Shown: positions 8,451 through 17,800 of the stretch, one piece after another | Layout of the letters: every line of letters starts with the position of its first letter | Position numbering within the stretch: position 1 is the first letter of the stretch | Origin: UBA7236 sp035439505 | GTDB lineage: Bacteria > Bacteroidota > Bacteroidia > Chitinophagales > BACL12 | Length of the DNA stretch: 64,000 nucleotides | Assembly: GCA_035439505.1 (NCBI GenBank) | Contig: DAORKJ010000008.1 | Span: 9,005 to 73,004 of the forward strand | Reading direction: 5' to 3' | Translations under genes and position numbers: made by a program | The notes under the pieces: generated by a model | Seen by the model: only the letters and a program-made list of their open reading frames with translations | Databases searched by the model: none | What the model was told of the DNA's origin: nothing

Positions 8451-9899
8451 ATGAATTTCATCAAAAGTAAGTCCTTATTGCTGTGGTTAACAGCACTTTT
8501 TTTTGTGTTGATTGCTCAGAGTTGCCGGAAAGATTCCCTCATAACAACCCCAGATGCCAAACTCAATTTTAGTGAAGATACCGTTCATTTTGATACCGTT
8601 TTTTCAACTGTAGGTTCCATTACGCTTCCACTAAAATTATTCAATAATTATAATGAAAATCTCAATATCAGCAGCATTCAGCTTGCCGGTGGAGCGTTTT
8701 CACAGTTTAGGATGAATGTGGATGGTGAGTCAGGTTCTCAGTTTACCGATATTGAAATTCTCCCCAACGACAGCATTTATATATTTATAGAAGTTACTGT
8801 AGACCCTAATGATGATGCCCTGCCTTTCGTTATTGAGGATTCTATCATTTTTACTACCAATGGCAATATTCAGGATGTTAAACTGATTGCTTATGGTCAA
8901 AATGCCAATTTCCATTATGGGGAGATTTTGTGTGACACCACCTGGACAGATAACCTGCCACATGTAATTATCGGTTCGGTTTTGGTTGATACTTTATGCT
9001 CTTTAACTATTACCGAAGGTACAGACATCTATTTGCACGGCGGAAGTTCCTTTTATGTTTTAGGAACTTTGAATGTTTTAGGCACCAAAGACAGTCTGGT
9101 GACCTTTCAGGGAGATAGATTAGAAGATTTTTATAAAGATGTTCCGGGGCAATGGGAAGGCATCTATTTGTTGCGGGGAAGTTTTGATAATCTTATTCAA
9201 TATGCAGAAATTAAAAACGCGAATAAGGGGATTTCGTTAGGGTATTCGACTGACACCGGTTTAGCTACATTTTTGGAATTGCAACCGACATTAACACTGG
9301 AAAATACGAAGATATTCGACATTCAATATTATGGTATTGAGTCGCTCAATAGTAAAATTAAGGCGACTAATGTGCTTATTTACAATGTGGGGCAATCCAA
9401 TACAGCCCTTACGCTTGGTGGCGATTATGAGTTTCGTCATTGCACCATGGCCAATTACAGTTCAAGGTATTTAACCCATCAGGCACCTGTGCTTTTAATT
9501 TGGGATTATTATCCATTTGGACCGGAATTAAACGTACAAAACGACCTCACGAAAGCTGATTTCATCAATTGTATTATTTATGGCAGCATAGCCGAAGGGA
9601 ATGAATTATCAATAGATACATTATCGTTACCAACTGTCTTTAATTTTAACTTCGACCATTGCGTTATAAAATCGGCTATAAATCAGGATTTGCTTAACGA
9701 TGTTGGGTGTTTCTTTAATACCGACCCGGTTTTTGCCAATATTGGTGAACGTAATTATTGCCCAACTACAGGTTCTCCTGCGCTTAATGCTGCAATTGAC
9801 ATTCCGTCAGACCCGGTTTTAATTGATATTGTAGGCAATCCTAGGCCATTTGCGGGCACTTTACCCGATATAGGTTGCTATGAAACCGAGGCGGAATAG
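8451..9899 (+). CDS. Beta-helix-like lipoprotein with choice-of-anchor Q end
   Basis: The protein has 482 residues with a lipoprotein signal ending 'LIAQSC' (C25). An N-terminal beta-sandwich-like domain ('DTVHFDTVFSTVGSITLPLKL') is followed by a repetitive parallel beta-helix region ('YVLGTLNVLGTKDSLVTFQGD', 'IQYAEIKNANKGI'). The C-terminus 'GSPALNAA...VGNPRPFAGTLPDIGCYE' matches the choice-of-anchor Q type ending found on many Bacteroidota surface proteins. It should sit on the outer membrane and may bind or process a polymer; no catalytic residues can be assigned. A TAATTTTG box at 8390-8397 could be its -7 element. Confidence 0.7.
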   Translation: MNFIKSKSLLLWLTALFFVLIAQSCRKDSLITTPDAKLNFSEDTVHFDTVFSTVGSITLPLKLFNNYNENLNISSIQLAGGAFSQFRMNVDGESGSQFTDIEILPNDSIYIFIEVTVDPNDDALPFVIEDSIIFTTNGNIQDVKLIAYGQNANFHYGEILCDTTWTDNLPHVIIGSVLVDTLCSLTITEGTDIYLHGGSSFYVLGTLNVLGTKDSLVTFQGDRLEDFYKDVPGQWEGIYLLRGSFDNLIQYAEIKNANKGISLGYSTDTGLATFLELQPTLTLENTKIFDIQYYGIESLNSKIKATNVLIYNVGQSNTALTLGGDYEFRHCTMANYSSRYLTHQAPVLLIWDYYPFGPELNVQNDLTKADFINCIIYGSIAEGNELSIDTLSLPTVFNFNFDHCVIKSAINQDLLNDVGCFFNTDPVFANIGERNYCPTTGSPALNAAIDIPSDPVLIDIVGNPRPFAGTLPDIGCYETEAE

Positions 9900-9938
9900 C
9901 ATTTACACAAAATTAACCGGCACTTGTTAGTTGACTTC

Positions 9939-9967
9939 TTGCTTTTCAACGATTTTGGGTATATTTG
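9939..9967 (+). promoter_or_regulatory. Putative Bacteroidota promoter for the DUF4389 gene
   Basis: TTG (9939-9941), an 18-base spacer and a perfect -7 box TATATTTG (9960-9967) stand 29 bases before the ATG at 9997. Confidence 0.55.
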
Positions 9968-9996
9968 AATACATTTCTTAACCCAAAACAGTTATC

Positions 9997-10623
9997 ATGC
10001 TCAAATTTAACGTAACACATCAGGAGTCGTATTCCAGAGGTGAATTATTGCTCCGCTCATTTTTTGGTTGGCTGTACATAGCCATACCTCACCTTTTAGG
10101 GCTTATGTTTTATGGCATTTGGATTTACATCGCAACAATTCTTGCCTGGTTTATTATCCTGTTTACCGGTAAAACACCGGAATTTTTTTACAATGCAATT
10201 GTAGGTTACAACAAGTGGTCGTTGCGCGTCATGGCAAGGTTGTATAACCTTTCTGATGGCTATCCTTCATTTGGACCTGATGGAGCTGATGACAAAACCG
10301 AATTTCATATCGACTTAATTCATGTTGGACGCGGTCAATTATTATTGCGTTCGTTATTTGGATGGTTATATGTGGGTATTCCACATGGTATTTGCCTTTA
10401 CGTGCGTTTTATCGGTACATTTGTATTAATGTTTCTTGCCTGGTGGGTAGTGTTATTTACTGGCAAATATCCGGAAAACTGGCACCGCTTTAATGTTGGC
10501 ACTTTCCGTTGGGCAACACGCGTGAGTTTGTATTTAATGTGGTTGTCAAAAGATTATCCGCCATTTAAAGGTGCGCCGGATGAAATGGATGAAGCAGACA
10601 AACCACTTGATCAGGTTGCTTAA
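9997..10623 (+). CDS. Tandem DUF4389 membrane protein
   Basis: The protein has 208 residues made of two copies of the DUF4389 unit. Copy 1 (residues ~12-90) has 'RGELLLRSFFGWLYIAIPH' then 'WFIILFTGKTPEFFYNAIVG' and 'LRVMARLYNLSDGYPSF'. Copy 2 (~110-195) has 'RGQLLLRSLFGWLYVGIPH', 'WWVVLFTGKYPENWHRFNVG' and 'RVSLYLMWLSKDYPPF'. Each copy has about two membrane segments, giving four in all. The family has no established function. The gene stands alone, with its own promoter and a strong terminator downstream. Confidence 0.75.
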   Translation: MLKFNVTHQESYSRGELLLRSFFGWLYIAIPHLLGLMFYGIWIYIATILAWFIILFTGKTPEFFYNAIVGYNKWSLRVMARLYNLSDGYPSFGPDGADDKTEFHIDLIHVGRGQLLLRSLFGWLYVGIPHGICLYVRFIGTFVLMFLAWWVVLFTGKYPENWHRFNVGTFRWATRVSLYLMWLSKDYPPFKGAPDEMDEADKPLDQVA

Positions 10624-10646
10624 TTAAATAATACATACTTTTTTTA

Positions 10647-10678
10647 AAATAACCGGTAGCATAACGCACCGGTTATTT
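10647..10678 (+). terminator. Rho-independent terminator
   Basis: AAATAACCGGT (10647-10657) and ACCGGTTATTT (10668-10678) form a perfect 11-base stem with a 10-base loop, then ATTTTTATG. It ends the DUF4389 transcript and lies only 14 bases before recX, which may therefore depend on readthrough. Confidence 0.85.
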
Positions 10679-10692
10679 ATTTTTATGCGGTT

Positions 10693-11145
10693 ATGCAAGA
10701 TGTTATCCTTAATAAACTACGTCATTATTGTGCTTACCAGGAACGCTGTCATGAAGAAGTGCGTACTAAATTATTATCTCTCAAGGTTTATGGTGATGCT
10801 TTAGAGGAAATAATCAATAAACTTATTGAAGAAGATTTTCTTAACGAAGAACGATTTGCCAAAGCCTATGCCGGAGGTAAATTCAGAATGAAAAAGTGGG
10901 GGAGAGGTAAAATTGTTCAGGGATTAAAAGCGCGTAAAATTTCAGACTATTGTATCAAACAAGGGATGACAGAAATTCCGGATGACGACTATCAAAAAAC
11001 TTTACAATCACTAGTAAAATCAACTATTAAAAAATACCATACCGGTAATGTCTTCGAAACAAAAAGTAAAACCGCCAACTATTTAATAAGCCGCGGTTAT
11101 GAAAGTGAATTAGTTTGGGATGCCATTCAGCGCCACCTGAAATAA
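10693..11145 (+). CDS. recX: RecX, regulator of RecA
   Basis: The protein has 150 residues, the normal size. The three-helix repeats are clear: 'RHYCAYQERCHEEVRTKLLS' (C-terminal of the 'Y.A..YCA.QERC..EV..KL' motif), 'LIEEDFLNEERFAKAYAGGKF' and 'KWGRGKIVQGLKARKIS', followed by a last repeat 'KTANYLISRGYESELVWDAI'. RecX binds RecA filaments and limits recombinase activity. No recA is seen in this window. It begins 14 bases after a strong terminator and ends two bases before the convergent GH8 gene. Confidence 0.9.
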   Translation: MQDVILNKLRHYCAYQERCHEEVRTKLLSLKVYGDALEEIINKLIEEDFLNEERFAKAYAGGKFRMKKWGRGKIVQGLKARKISDYCIKQGMTEIPDDDYQKTLQSLVKSTIKKYHTGNVFETKSKTANYLISRGYESELVWDAIQRHLK

Positions 11146-11147
11146 AC

Positions 11148-12665
11148 CTATATTTTTACAAAAGTCTTCGAATAAACACCACTTATTGTATTTATTACAA
11201 TAAGGTAAGTGCCTGACGGTAAATCAGCAATATCAATTGTTGTAGAAGCAGCATCAAACGTCCCGTTAACAGAAGTTTTGTGTCCGTCTAAACCAAATAC
11301 AGTATATTGTGCATCTACGATATCATTATTTGTTAATTGGATATGTAATAACGTTTCGCTTGCAGGGTTTGGATAAATTGATATCGCTGAATTTATTGCA
11401 GGTGCAGATGCGCGAAACAACGCATCATCCGGTGCCCACCAATTACTGCTGATTACAATTAGTGATAATAATTTAATACTGTTGCCATAATATCCATCGC
11501 GATTAATATTTACGGTTTTCATATAATTCCATAAACTGTTGAGCCAGGCTTGATTACTCCCATCAATCATAGCACTCACCGCAAATGGAGCTTGAAAAGC
11601 CAGGTCGTTATAATTAGCACCGGCTAACATATTTCCGGTTTCAATATCGTAACCACTTTTAATATTGGCAGGTAATGAACTTGTTTTAATTTTAATCCAG
11701 GAATTAATTGGTGCTAACGCATCATAAGCTCTTGTGTCGCCGGTTATTAAATAATCGGTAGCCAAACGCCATGGGAAACGGCAAGCATTGTAATAATAAT
11801 CACCATCATTTGTCGACTCTAAAAAATTAGGAGCTGCCGGATCAGGTGCGGTATTGGTATGGCGAATAAAGTCAGGCATTAATCCTGTTGACGTCGAATA
11901 ATTTGTTTGGATTGCATCTGTAATGGTATAACATCTGTCGCTGGTTAATAACCAATGATTATCGCCGGTGGCGGCATAAAAACTTTTAAAATGATCGGGC
12001 ATAAAATCGCTTGACCTGGTTGAGTACGACATAGGTGAAACACTTCCTGAAACCCAATCGCCCAATTTTACGGTTTGATTATTATTATTAATCTCCGAAG
12101 TATAAATTGCATCTATTAAATTAATGGCTTCATTTAAATAATCAATTGCACCATCGCTTCCCCATTGAGCATGTGCAAGTAATAATGCGTAGGCAATATC
12201 TAAATCTCCATCAGTAGCTGCATCGGCTCCATCTACATTTTCGCAACCTGTAATTTGTTGCCAAGCCATTAAAGTTGGATTAATAATACTAGGATGTGCT
12301 TTATAGTAATAATATAACCCGTCGAAATAATTTTTTGCATTCGGGTCATAACCGGCCATATAGGCAGTAATCATCATACCATATCCTTGTCCTTCACTCA
12401 CACAAATAGCATTAGCCGGGTCGGCACCTCCTTCGAAATTATAATACACATAATAATGCCCGGGTTCACAACCACTATGTAAATAACGGGTTTTCCATTT
12501 ATTATAAAATTGTTTAACCACTTTGTCCATACCGGATTGTGTTACTACATTAGGTTTAATCGACCCTGCAGTATAAGTAGTATGTTGCGGAAATGGAAAA
12601 GCAGGTGCTTGCGCAAAAGCTTGTCCAATAAATAAAATTGATAATGCAAGCAACCAATTACGCAT
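11148..12665 (-). CDS. Secreted glycoside hydrolase family 8 with T9SS domain
   Basis: The protein has 505 residues with a signal peptide (MRNWLLALSILFIGQAFAQ). The GH8 (alpha/alpha)6 barrel is recognised by 'CVSEGQGYGMMI', in which E91 is the likely general acid, and by 'TDGDLDIAYALLLAHAQWG' around residues 151-169, which holds the conserved acidic pair. The C-terminus from 'IYPNPASETLLHI' is a T9SS sorting domain. GH8 enzymes cleave beta-1,4-glucan, chitosan or xylan; the exact substrate is unclear. It follows the DUF1801 gene by 24 bases on the same strand and may be co-transcribed. Confidence 0.9.
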   Translation of the reverse strand: MRNWLLALSILFIGQAFAQAPAFPFPQHTTYTAGSIKPNVVTQSGMDKVVKQFYNKWKTRYLHSGCEPGHYYVYYNFEGGADPANAICVSEGQGYGMMITAYMAGYDPNAKNYFDGLYYYYKAHPSIINPTLMAWQQITGCENVDGADAATDGDLDIAYALLLAHAQWGSDGAIDYLNEAINLIDAIYTSEINNNNQTVKLGDWVSGSVSPMSYSTRSSDFMPDHFKSFYAATGDNHWLLTSDRCYTITDAIQTNYSTSTGLMPDFIRHTNTAPDPAAPNFLESTNDGDYYYNACRFPWRLATDYLITGDTRAYDALAPINSWIKIKTSSLPANIKSGYDIETGNMLAGANYNDLAFQAPFAVSAMIDGSNQAWLNSLWNYMKTVNINRDGYYGNSIKLLSLIVISSNWWAPDDALFRASAPAINSAISIYPNPASETLLHIQLTNNDIVDAQYTVFGLDGHKTSVNGTFDAASTTIDIADLPSGTYLIVINTISGVYSKTFVKI

Positions 12666-12689
12666 ATTAGTAGAATTTAAAATGAAAAA

Positions 12690-13094
12690 TTATTTTTTTG
12701 CTTTTTTTTCTGCTTTAATCTTTTCTTTGGCTATATTTTCTACGAGGCGTGCCTTAATAATTTTTTTAATAATTGTTGTCGGCAATTTTTCTTTATACGA
12801 AAAATGGATAGCCGATTTTGTTTGCGGATATTTACTTAAATCGATGGGAGGGTTAGATAAAAAACTACCATTTAACATAAATAAACTGATATGGTCTTTA
12901 AACACACCCATTCCCACTAATCCACCATTTTTTTTGTAAGATGGAATACCATAACTAAAGTAGGGTTCTGCATCCGGGACAACGGACAGAATAATATTAT
13001 TTAATGCTACAAGATGTGCTTTACCATGTGCAGGTGCAGCATCGAAATATTCCTGAAAAGTGGTAATTGGTTTTGGTGGAATTGATTTTGCCAT
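12690..13094 (-). CDS. DUF1801 domain protein
   Basis: The protein has 134 residues. 'TFQEYFDAAPAHGKAHLVALNNII' then 'PDAEPYFSYGIPSYKKNGG' and 'HISLFML' are typical of DUF1801 (YdhG-like) proteins. A lysine-rich tail closes it ('KIKAEKKAKK'). The start at 13094 is favoured because its ATG overlaps the TAA of the upstream gene by one base (TAATG), suggesting translational coupling; a longer start at 13124 would overlap that gene by 31 bases. The function is unknown and it is probably cytoplasmic. Confidence 0.75.
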   Translation of the reverse strand: MAKSIPPKPITTFQEYFDAAPAHGKAHLVALNNIILSVVPDAEPYFSYGIPSYKKNGGLVGMGVFKDHISLFMLNGSFLSNPPIDLSKYPQTKSAIHFSYKEKLPTTIIKKIIKARLVENIAKEKIKAEKKAKK

Positions 13095-13396
13095 TACATA
13101 ATTGTTTTTGAACCTAAATACCATAATGCCGCCGACATAGCCATAATGGAAAGCTGGCGGTAAAAAATAAATTTAAAAATCTCAGCATGTAATATCCTTA
13201 CAATAAAATACTGAATAATNNNNNNNNNNNNNNNNNNNNNNNNNNNNNNNNNNNNNNNNNNNNNNNNNNNNNNNNNNNNNNNNNNNNNNNNNNNNNNNNN
13301 NNNNNNNNNNNNNNNNNNNTGAAGTTGTTTTAATATCATGGCAACAATTACCAGGAACAACAGCACAAATTCAGTATTTACAAACCACTTTTTCAT
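13094..13396 (-). CDS. Small membrane protein(s) interrupted by assembly gap 1
   Basis: The open frame is broken by 100 N. Before the gap are 25 residues (MKKWFVNTEFVLLFLVIVAM...) forming one membrane helix. After it are about 41 residues ending 'ALWYLGSKTIM' with further hydrophobic stretches. Because 100 is not a multiple of three and the gap size is a placeholder, these may be two ends of one protein or parts of two genes. The right fragment starts four bases after the DUF486 gene stop, and the left fragment overlaps the DUF1801 start by one base, so the whole set reads as an operon. No family can be assigned. Confidence 0.45.
   Translation of the reverse strand: MKKWFVNTEFVLLFLVIVAMILKQLXXXXXXXXXXXXXXXXXXXXXXXXXXXXXXXXXXIIQYFIVRILHAEIFKFIFYRQLSIMAMSAALWYLGSKTIM
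13220..13319. other. Assembly gap 1 (100 N)
   Basis: Exactly 100 N, the usual placeholder for a scaffold join of unknown length. It falls inside a small membrane protein gene. Confidence 0.98.
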
Positions 13397-13399
13397 ACA

Positions 13400-13768
13400 T
13401 CATTTTTTAAAGATAAAATACACAGCTAATACCATACAAAAAAATCCGGCCAGATAATTCCATTTTAAAGTGTCGGTTTTAAAAACAAAAACAGCCATAA
13501 GGGTAAACACCACCAGCGTAATCACTTCCTGGATTATTTTTAATTGAAACATGCTGTAAGGCCCGCCATAGGTTGAACTGCCTATACGATTAGCAGGCAC
13601 TTGAAAACAATATTCAAAAAATGCCAACCCCCAGCTGATTAATATAATTACCCATAACCCAGAACCATTGAACCATCCCATTTTTTTAAATTGTAAATGT
13701 CCATACCAGGCAAGTGTCATAAACACATTCGAAATAATTAAAAATAAAATGGTATAAAATGGTTTCAT
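13400..13768 (-). CDS. DUF486 family DMT-type membrane protein
   Basis: The protein has 122 residues and four membrane helices. 'FLIISNVFMTLAWYGHLQF' at the N-terminus, 'WGLAFFEYCFQVPANRIG' in the middle and 'FQLKIIQEVITLVVF' are the hallmarks of DUF486, small drug/metabolite-transporter-like proteins. The transported substrate is unknown. It is the first gene of an apparent minus-strand run (DUF486, gap gene, DUF1801, GH8). Confidence 0.8.
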   Translation of the reverse strand: MKPFYTILFLIISNVFMTLAWYGHLQFKKMGWFNGSGLWVIILISWGLAFFEYCFQVPANRIGSSTYGGPYSMFQLKIIQEVITLVVFTLMAVFVFKTDTLKWNYLAGFFCMVLAVYFIFKK

Positions 13769-13811
13769 ACAGAAGCGACTGAAAATTTAATTGCGAAATA
13801 AAAATACCATT

Positions 13812-14774
13812 TTATTGCTGCAATGCAAATTTTACCGGGAGACGATACCAACTGCCATTACCTGCATTTTCCTGTTTGCCTATTACATACGAAGGCATGT
13901 TGTGTACTACTCTTAATGCCTCAAAATCGAGTAGGGGAAAGGTAGGTAAAAAAATACTGGCATTACTTACTTCTCCTGTAGGAGACACAAAAAATTTAAT
14001 ATATGTTGTACCTGTAATAGCATTGTCTTTAGCAGCAAGTGGATATTGAATTTCGGCACCAATATATTGGTACAACGCAGCACTTCCACCTTTATACTCA
14101 ATAGCTTGTTTTAAAATATCAAAGTCATCAGGATGAGCATTTGCAGCATTGCTATTGAGTTCAGAAGTTACAACACCTTTTTCATTATATATCACCTGAC
14201 TTAACACAGTGCCATCTTCATTATATAAAATTTTTGTTTTTACGGTTTTACCCGGAAAATAAGTGATGATGGACCTTTTACCTCCACTTTGATAATAAGT
14301 AATTGAAGAATCAATTAACCCTCCGCTAACAAATTTGGTTACATTATGCAGTTGTTTATTTGGGTAATAAAAATGCAGATATTCAGTAATTACCCGCCCT
14401 TGATATTTCGTAATTACATCAATTTGACCATCCTGCAAAAACTGTTTATCCTCAATTGGCTGACCTTCGGTATTATAAACAATCATCCGTTTGGGTTCAC
14501 CTGTTTCATAAAATAAAAGCAGCGAACCACTTCGTATGCCTTTTTTTACATCGCTATAACTATATCGTTGAATGAGGGTATCGGAAATGGTATAAACATT
14601 GATATCAGCCTGACCTTCAAAAATTTTGGTCAGCGTAGTAACTTCCGCCCGGTAAGTAGCATTTTTAGGGTTACTCACCAACTTATAACTACTATTAAAA
14701 TAATAGGTAACGGTTGACTGTGTAAATACCAGTTTGGAACATAACAATAATATAGCGATGAGCCTGAAACGCAT
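13812..14774 (-). CDS. Exported TonB-C domain protein with YwqK-like repeats
   Basis: The protein has 320 residues with a signal peptide (MRFRLIAILLLCSKLVFTQS). The middle contains short antitoxin YwqK/MORN-like repeats ('YYQSGGKRSIITYFPG', 'ILYNEDGTVLSQVIYNEKG'). Residues ~235-318 form a TonB C-terminal-like domain ('YPLAAKDNAITGTTYIKFFVSPTGEVSNA'). It lacks the N-terminal membrane anchor and Pro-rich linker of true TonB, so it is more likely a periplasmic partner or adaptor than an energy transducer. It lies 39 bases after smc on the same strand and may be read through from it. Confidence 0.7.
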   Translation of the reverse strand: MRFRLIAILLLCSKLVFTQSTVTYYFNSSYKLVSNPKNATYRAEVTTLTKIFEGQADINVYTISDTLIQRYSYSDVKKGIRSGSLLLFYETGEPKRMIVYNTEGQPIEDKQFLQDGQIDVITKYQGRVITEYLHFYYPNKQLHNVTKFVSGGLIDSSITYYQSGGKRSIITYFPGKTVKTKILYNEDGTVLSQVIYNEKGVVTSELNSNAANAHPDDFDILKQAIEYKGGSAALYQYIGAEIQYPLAAKDNAITGTTYIKFFVSPTGEVSNASIFLPTFPLLDFEALRVVHNMPSYVIGKQENAGNGSWYRLPVKFALQQ

Positions 14775-14813
14775 AAGATTGTTAAAGTTGAGAAATTTTA
14801 ACTAAAATTCCAA

Positions 14814-17800
14814 TCAATTTTGACTTAAGCCGCGAAAATCAACCGGCACAACCTTACTTATACCTTGTTCAGGCATGGTAACACCATAAATTACGTCAAC
14901 TTCAGCCATTGTGCGTTTGTTGTGCGTCACAATAATAAATTGTGATTTATCTGCAAACTTTCTGATGGTGTTATTAAACTTCATAATGTTGTTATCATCC
15001 AATGGTGCATCCACCTCATCGAGAATACAGAATGGAGCCGGTTTAATGAGGTAGAGTGCAAACAATAAACTCATACCGGTTAATGTTTTTTCTCCACCAC
15101 TCAACTGGTCAATTACCTGTGGTTTTTTACCTTTTGGTTTAGCTATGATTTCAATTTGTGCTTCGAGCGGATCGTAGTCGTCTTTTAAAATTAAATCGCA
15201 ATCATCTTCTTCATTAAATAATGAGCGGAATACCATTTTGAAGTTATCGCGAATTTGCACAAATGCATCATCGAATTTTTTTCTTGCCGTTTCATCTATT
15301 TCCTGAATTGTAGTAAGTAACGATGCTTTGGCACTTAATAAATCTTCACGTTGTGTTTTAATAAAATCATAACGTGTTTTCATTTCTTCAAATGCCTGAA
15401 TAGCCATAGGGTTTACTTCCCCATAATTTTCTATCCGTTTTTTAGCAGCATCCACTTTTTCCTGTAATTCAGTAATGGTGATATCCTGCGGAGGTGCATT
15501 ATCAATTATACTGTCTAATTCAACCTGGAATTCCACCCACAAACGTTCTTTAATTCCGGCTAACTGCACCTTCATATCGTTGAGGCTGTCTTTTATTGAG
15601 CCTAATGCATGATCACTGCTGTCTTTCTTTTTCTGTAATGCTTTAATTTTTTCTTCTGTTTCAGCAACTTCACCACGACTTCCATAATACGTTTCTTCCT
15701 CACGACCGAGCATTTGTTCCATCACGGCCTTTTCATCGTACATTTTTAATAATACCTCACGTATTTCTTCCAATTTAACATTTGTATCGGTTATTTCCTG
15801 AACAACTTCCTCTAATTGTTTCTTGCTGGAATTAACAGTCGCAATTGCCTCATCTCTGCGTGAGCGTTTGTAATTTAAATCCTGTTCAACACTTTGGAAT
15901 TTATTGAGCTGTTGATGGTATTTAATGTTTTCCTGATTGTACTGATTGCTATGGAAATTTAATTTTTCTGCTACTTCGCGATAAGCAACTTCCATATCCA
16001 ACAATTCGCGCTGACGTTCTTCTTTTAACGCCATTTGTTTTTCGTGCGACTCATTCAGCTTGATACTCTCTTCATCAGTTTCCTGAATTTGACGGGTGAA
16101 AGCTGCTTTTTTATCTTCCATTTGTTGCAACAACTGCTCCAGCGATTCTATTCTCGCTTTGGTTGCAATTGATTGTTGCACTACTTTATTTAATTCTTCA
16201 CGGGCAATTTGAATAGCCTTATCGTGACTGGATTGTTGTAATTCCTGTAATTGAGTTTGTTTTTCTTTAAGGGCATTATTAATTACGCTTTCTTCCTCCT
16301 GAAACTGTTTGATAGCAGCTTCAAGTGTCTCCAATGTTTTTTCACGGCCAATTCGTTTGCCCTTAAATAAACCTACCGAACCACCTGTAATTGTTTTTCC
16401 GGACTTCGCAATTTTTCCTGATTTATGTAATAAATGCACATCAGGATGAGCAGCACTTATTTTTGCACTTACAACGGCAAAATCTTCATCTCCGGCAACA
16501 ATATATACATTGCCCAATAAGTGATTTACCAGTGCACTATATTTATCGTTTACACTAATTACATCTAATGCAGCTACTACACCATCAATTGGTTTTGCAG
16601 CGTTGCCATTTTTAAATTCCGAAAGTAAAAAGAAGTTAGCGCGACCTTTTTCTTTATTGGCCAATTCATTTACCGCTTCAATGGCATGAGCCATATTTTG
16701 AACGATATAATAATTTAACCAAGGGTCGAGGAAACTTTCAATGGCTGTTTTATAATCATCTTTACAACTTACCACATCTGAAAGTAGCGGTGACTCTTTC
16801 ATACTTGGCACATTCTTTTTCAAGTATTTGATAGATTCAGGGAATCCTTCAAAACTTTCAAACATGTTTTTGGTAAGATTAAATTCATTTTTCTTCGCAT
16901 CGAGACTTCTGCGAGCATTACCTAATTCGGTGCGCGTTTTTTCAATGTCTTTTTGTAACGCAGAAATCGTATTTTTTAATTCATTTTCCGATTTCACCAA
17001 ATCATCAACTTTAGCTTGTGCCTCTGCTTTAGCGGCATCAAAACCAACTAATTCTGTGCGTAAAGGGTCTAGTTTATCACCGTGGCTTCCTTTATCCGAT
17101 TCGATATTGCCTAACTCGCGATGGTAATTTTCCAAACGCACCTTGTTGATGGCTATCTTTTTATCTACATCGTATAATTCGCGCTCAGCTGATTTAAAGA
17201 TGTTTTGTGTGGTTTCCAGTTTTTCACGGAAAACATCATGATCGTTTTTGGCTTTTTCCAGTTCTTCCAAAAATTTCTGGAGCGACTGTTTAATACCACC
17301 TAAACGTTCAATTTCTTCAGCTACACGTTGTTCTAAGCCTGCAATGTCACCTTCTGTGGATGCGATGTAAGCTTCAGCTTCACTGATATTTTTAGTTAAG
17401 CTAACCTGTTTTTCTTCAAGAAACTTGATACGTTCTTTGCTGAGGTTACTGTCATTTTCTTTGGTATGTATATCGTTGGTGACAGCATTGAGGTCCTTTT
17501 GAAGTTTGCTGAGTGATTGCTCTTTATCAATTAAAGCTGTTTTTTTATCGGCTATACTAGCTTCCAATGCCTGAATTTCGGCTTCAATCTGCAGTTTTGT
17601 ATCGCTTTCAGCCGTTTGTTGCTCGTTGAGTTGTTTGTAAACGTCTTTTTGCGATTGCAGGGTGAGTACAGCTAAGTCGATACTGTTATCCTTATAATCA
17701 CCCTTCAATTTCTGGTAACGTTGCGCGCGTTTGGCTTGTTTTTCGAGTTCTTTAAGGTTGTTTTCAATTTCAAACAACAAATCCTCTACACGATCAAGGT

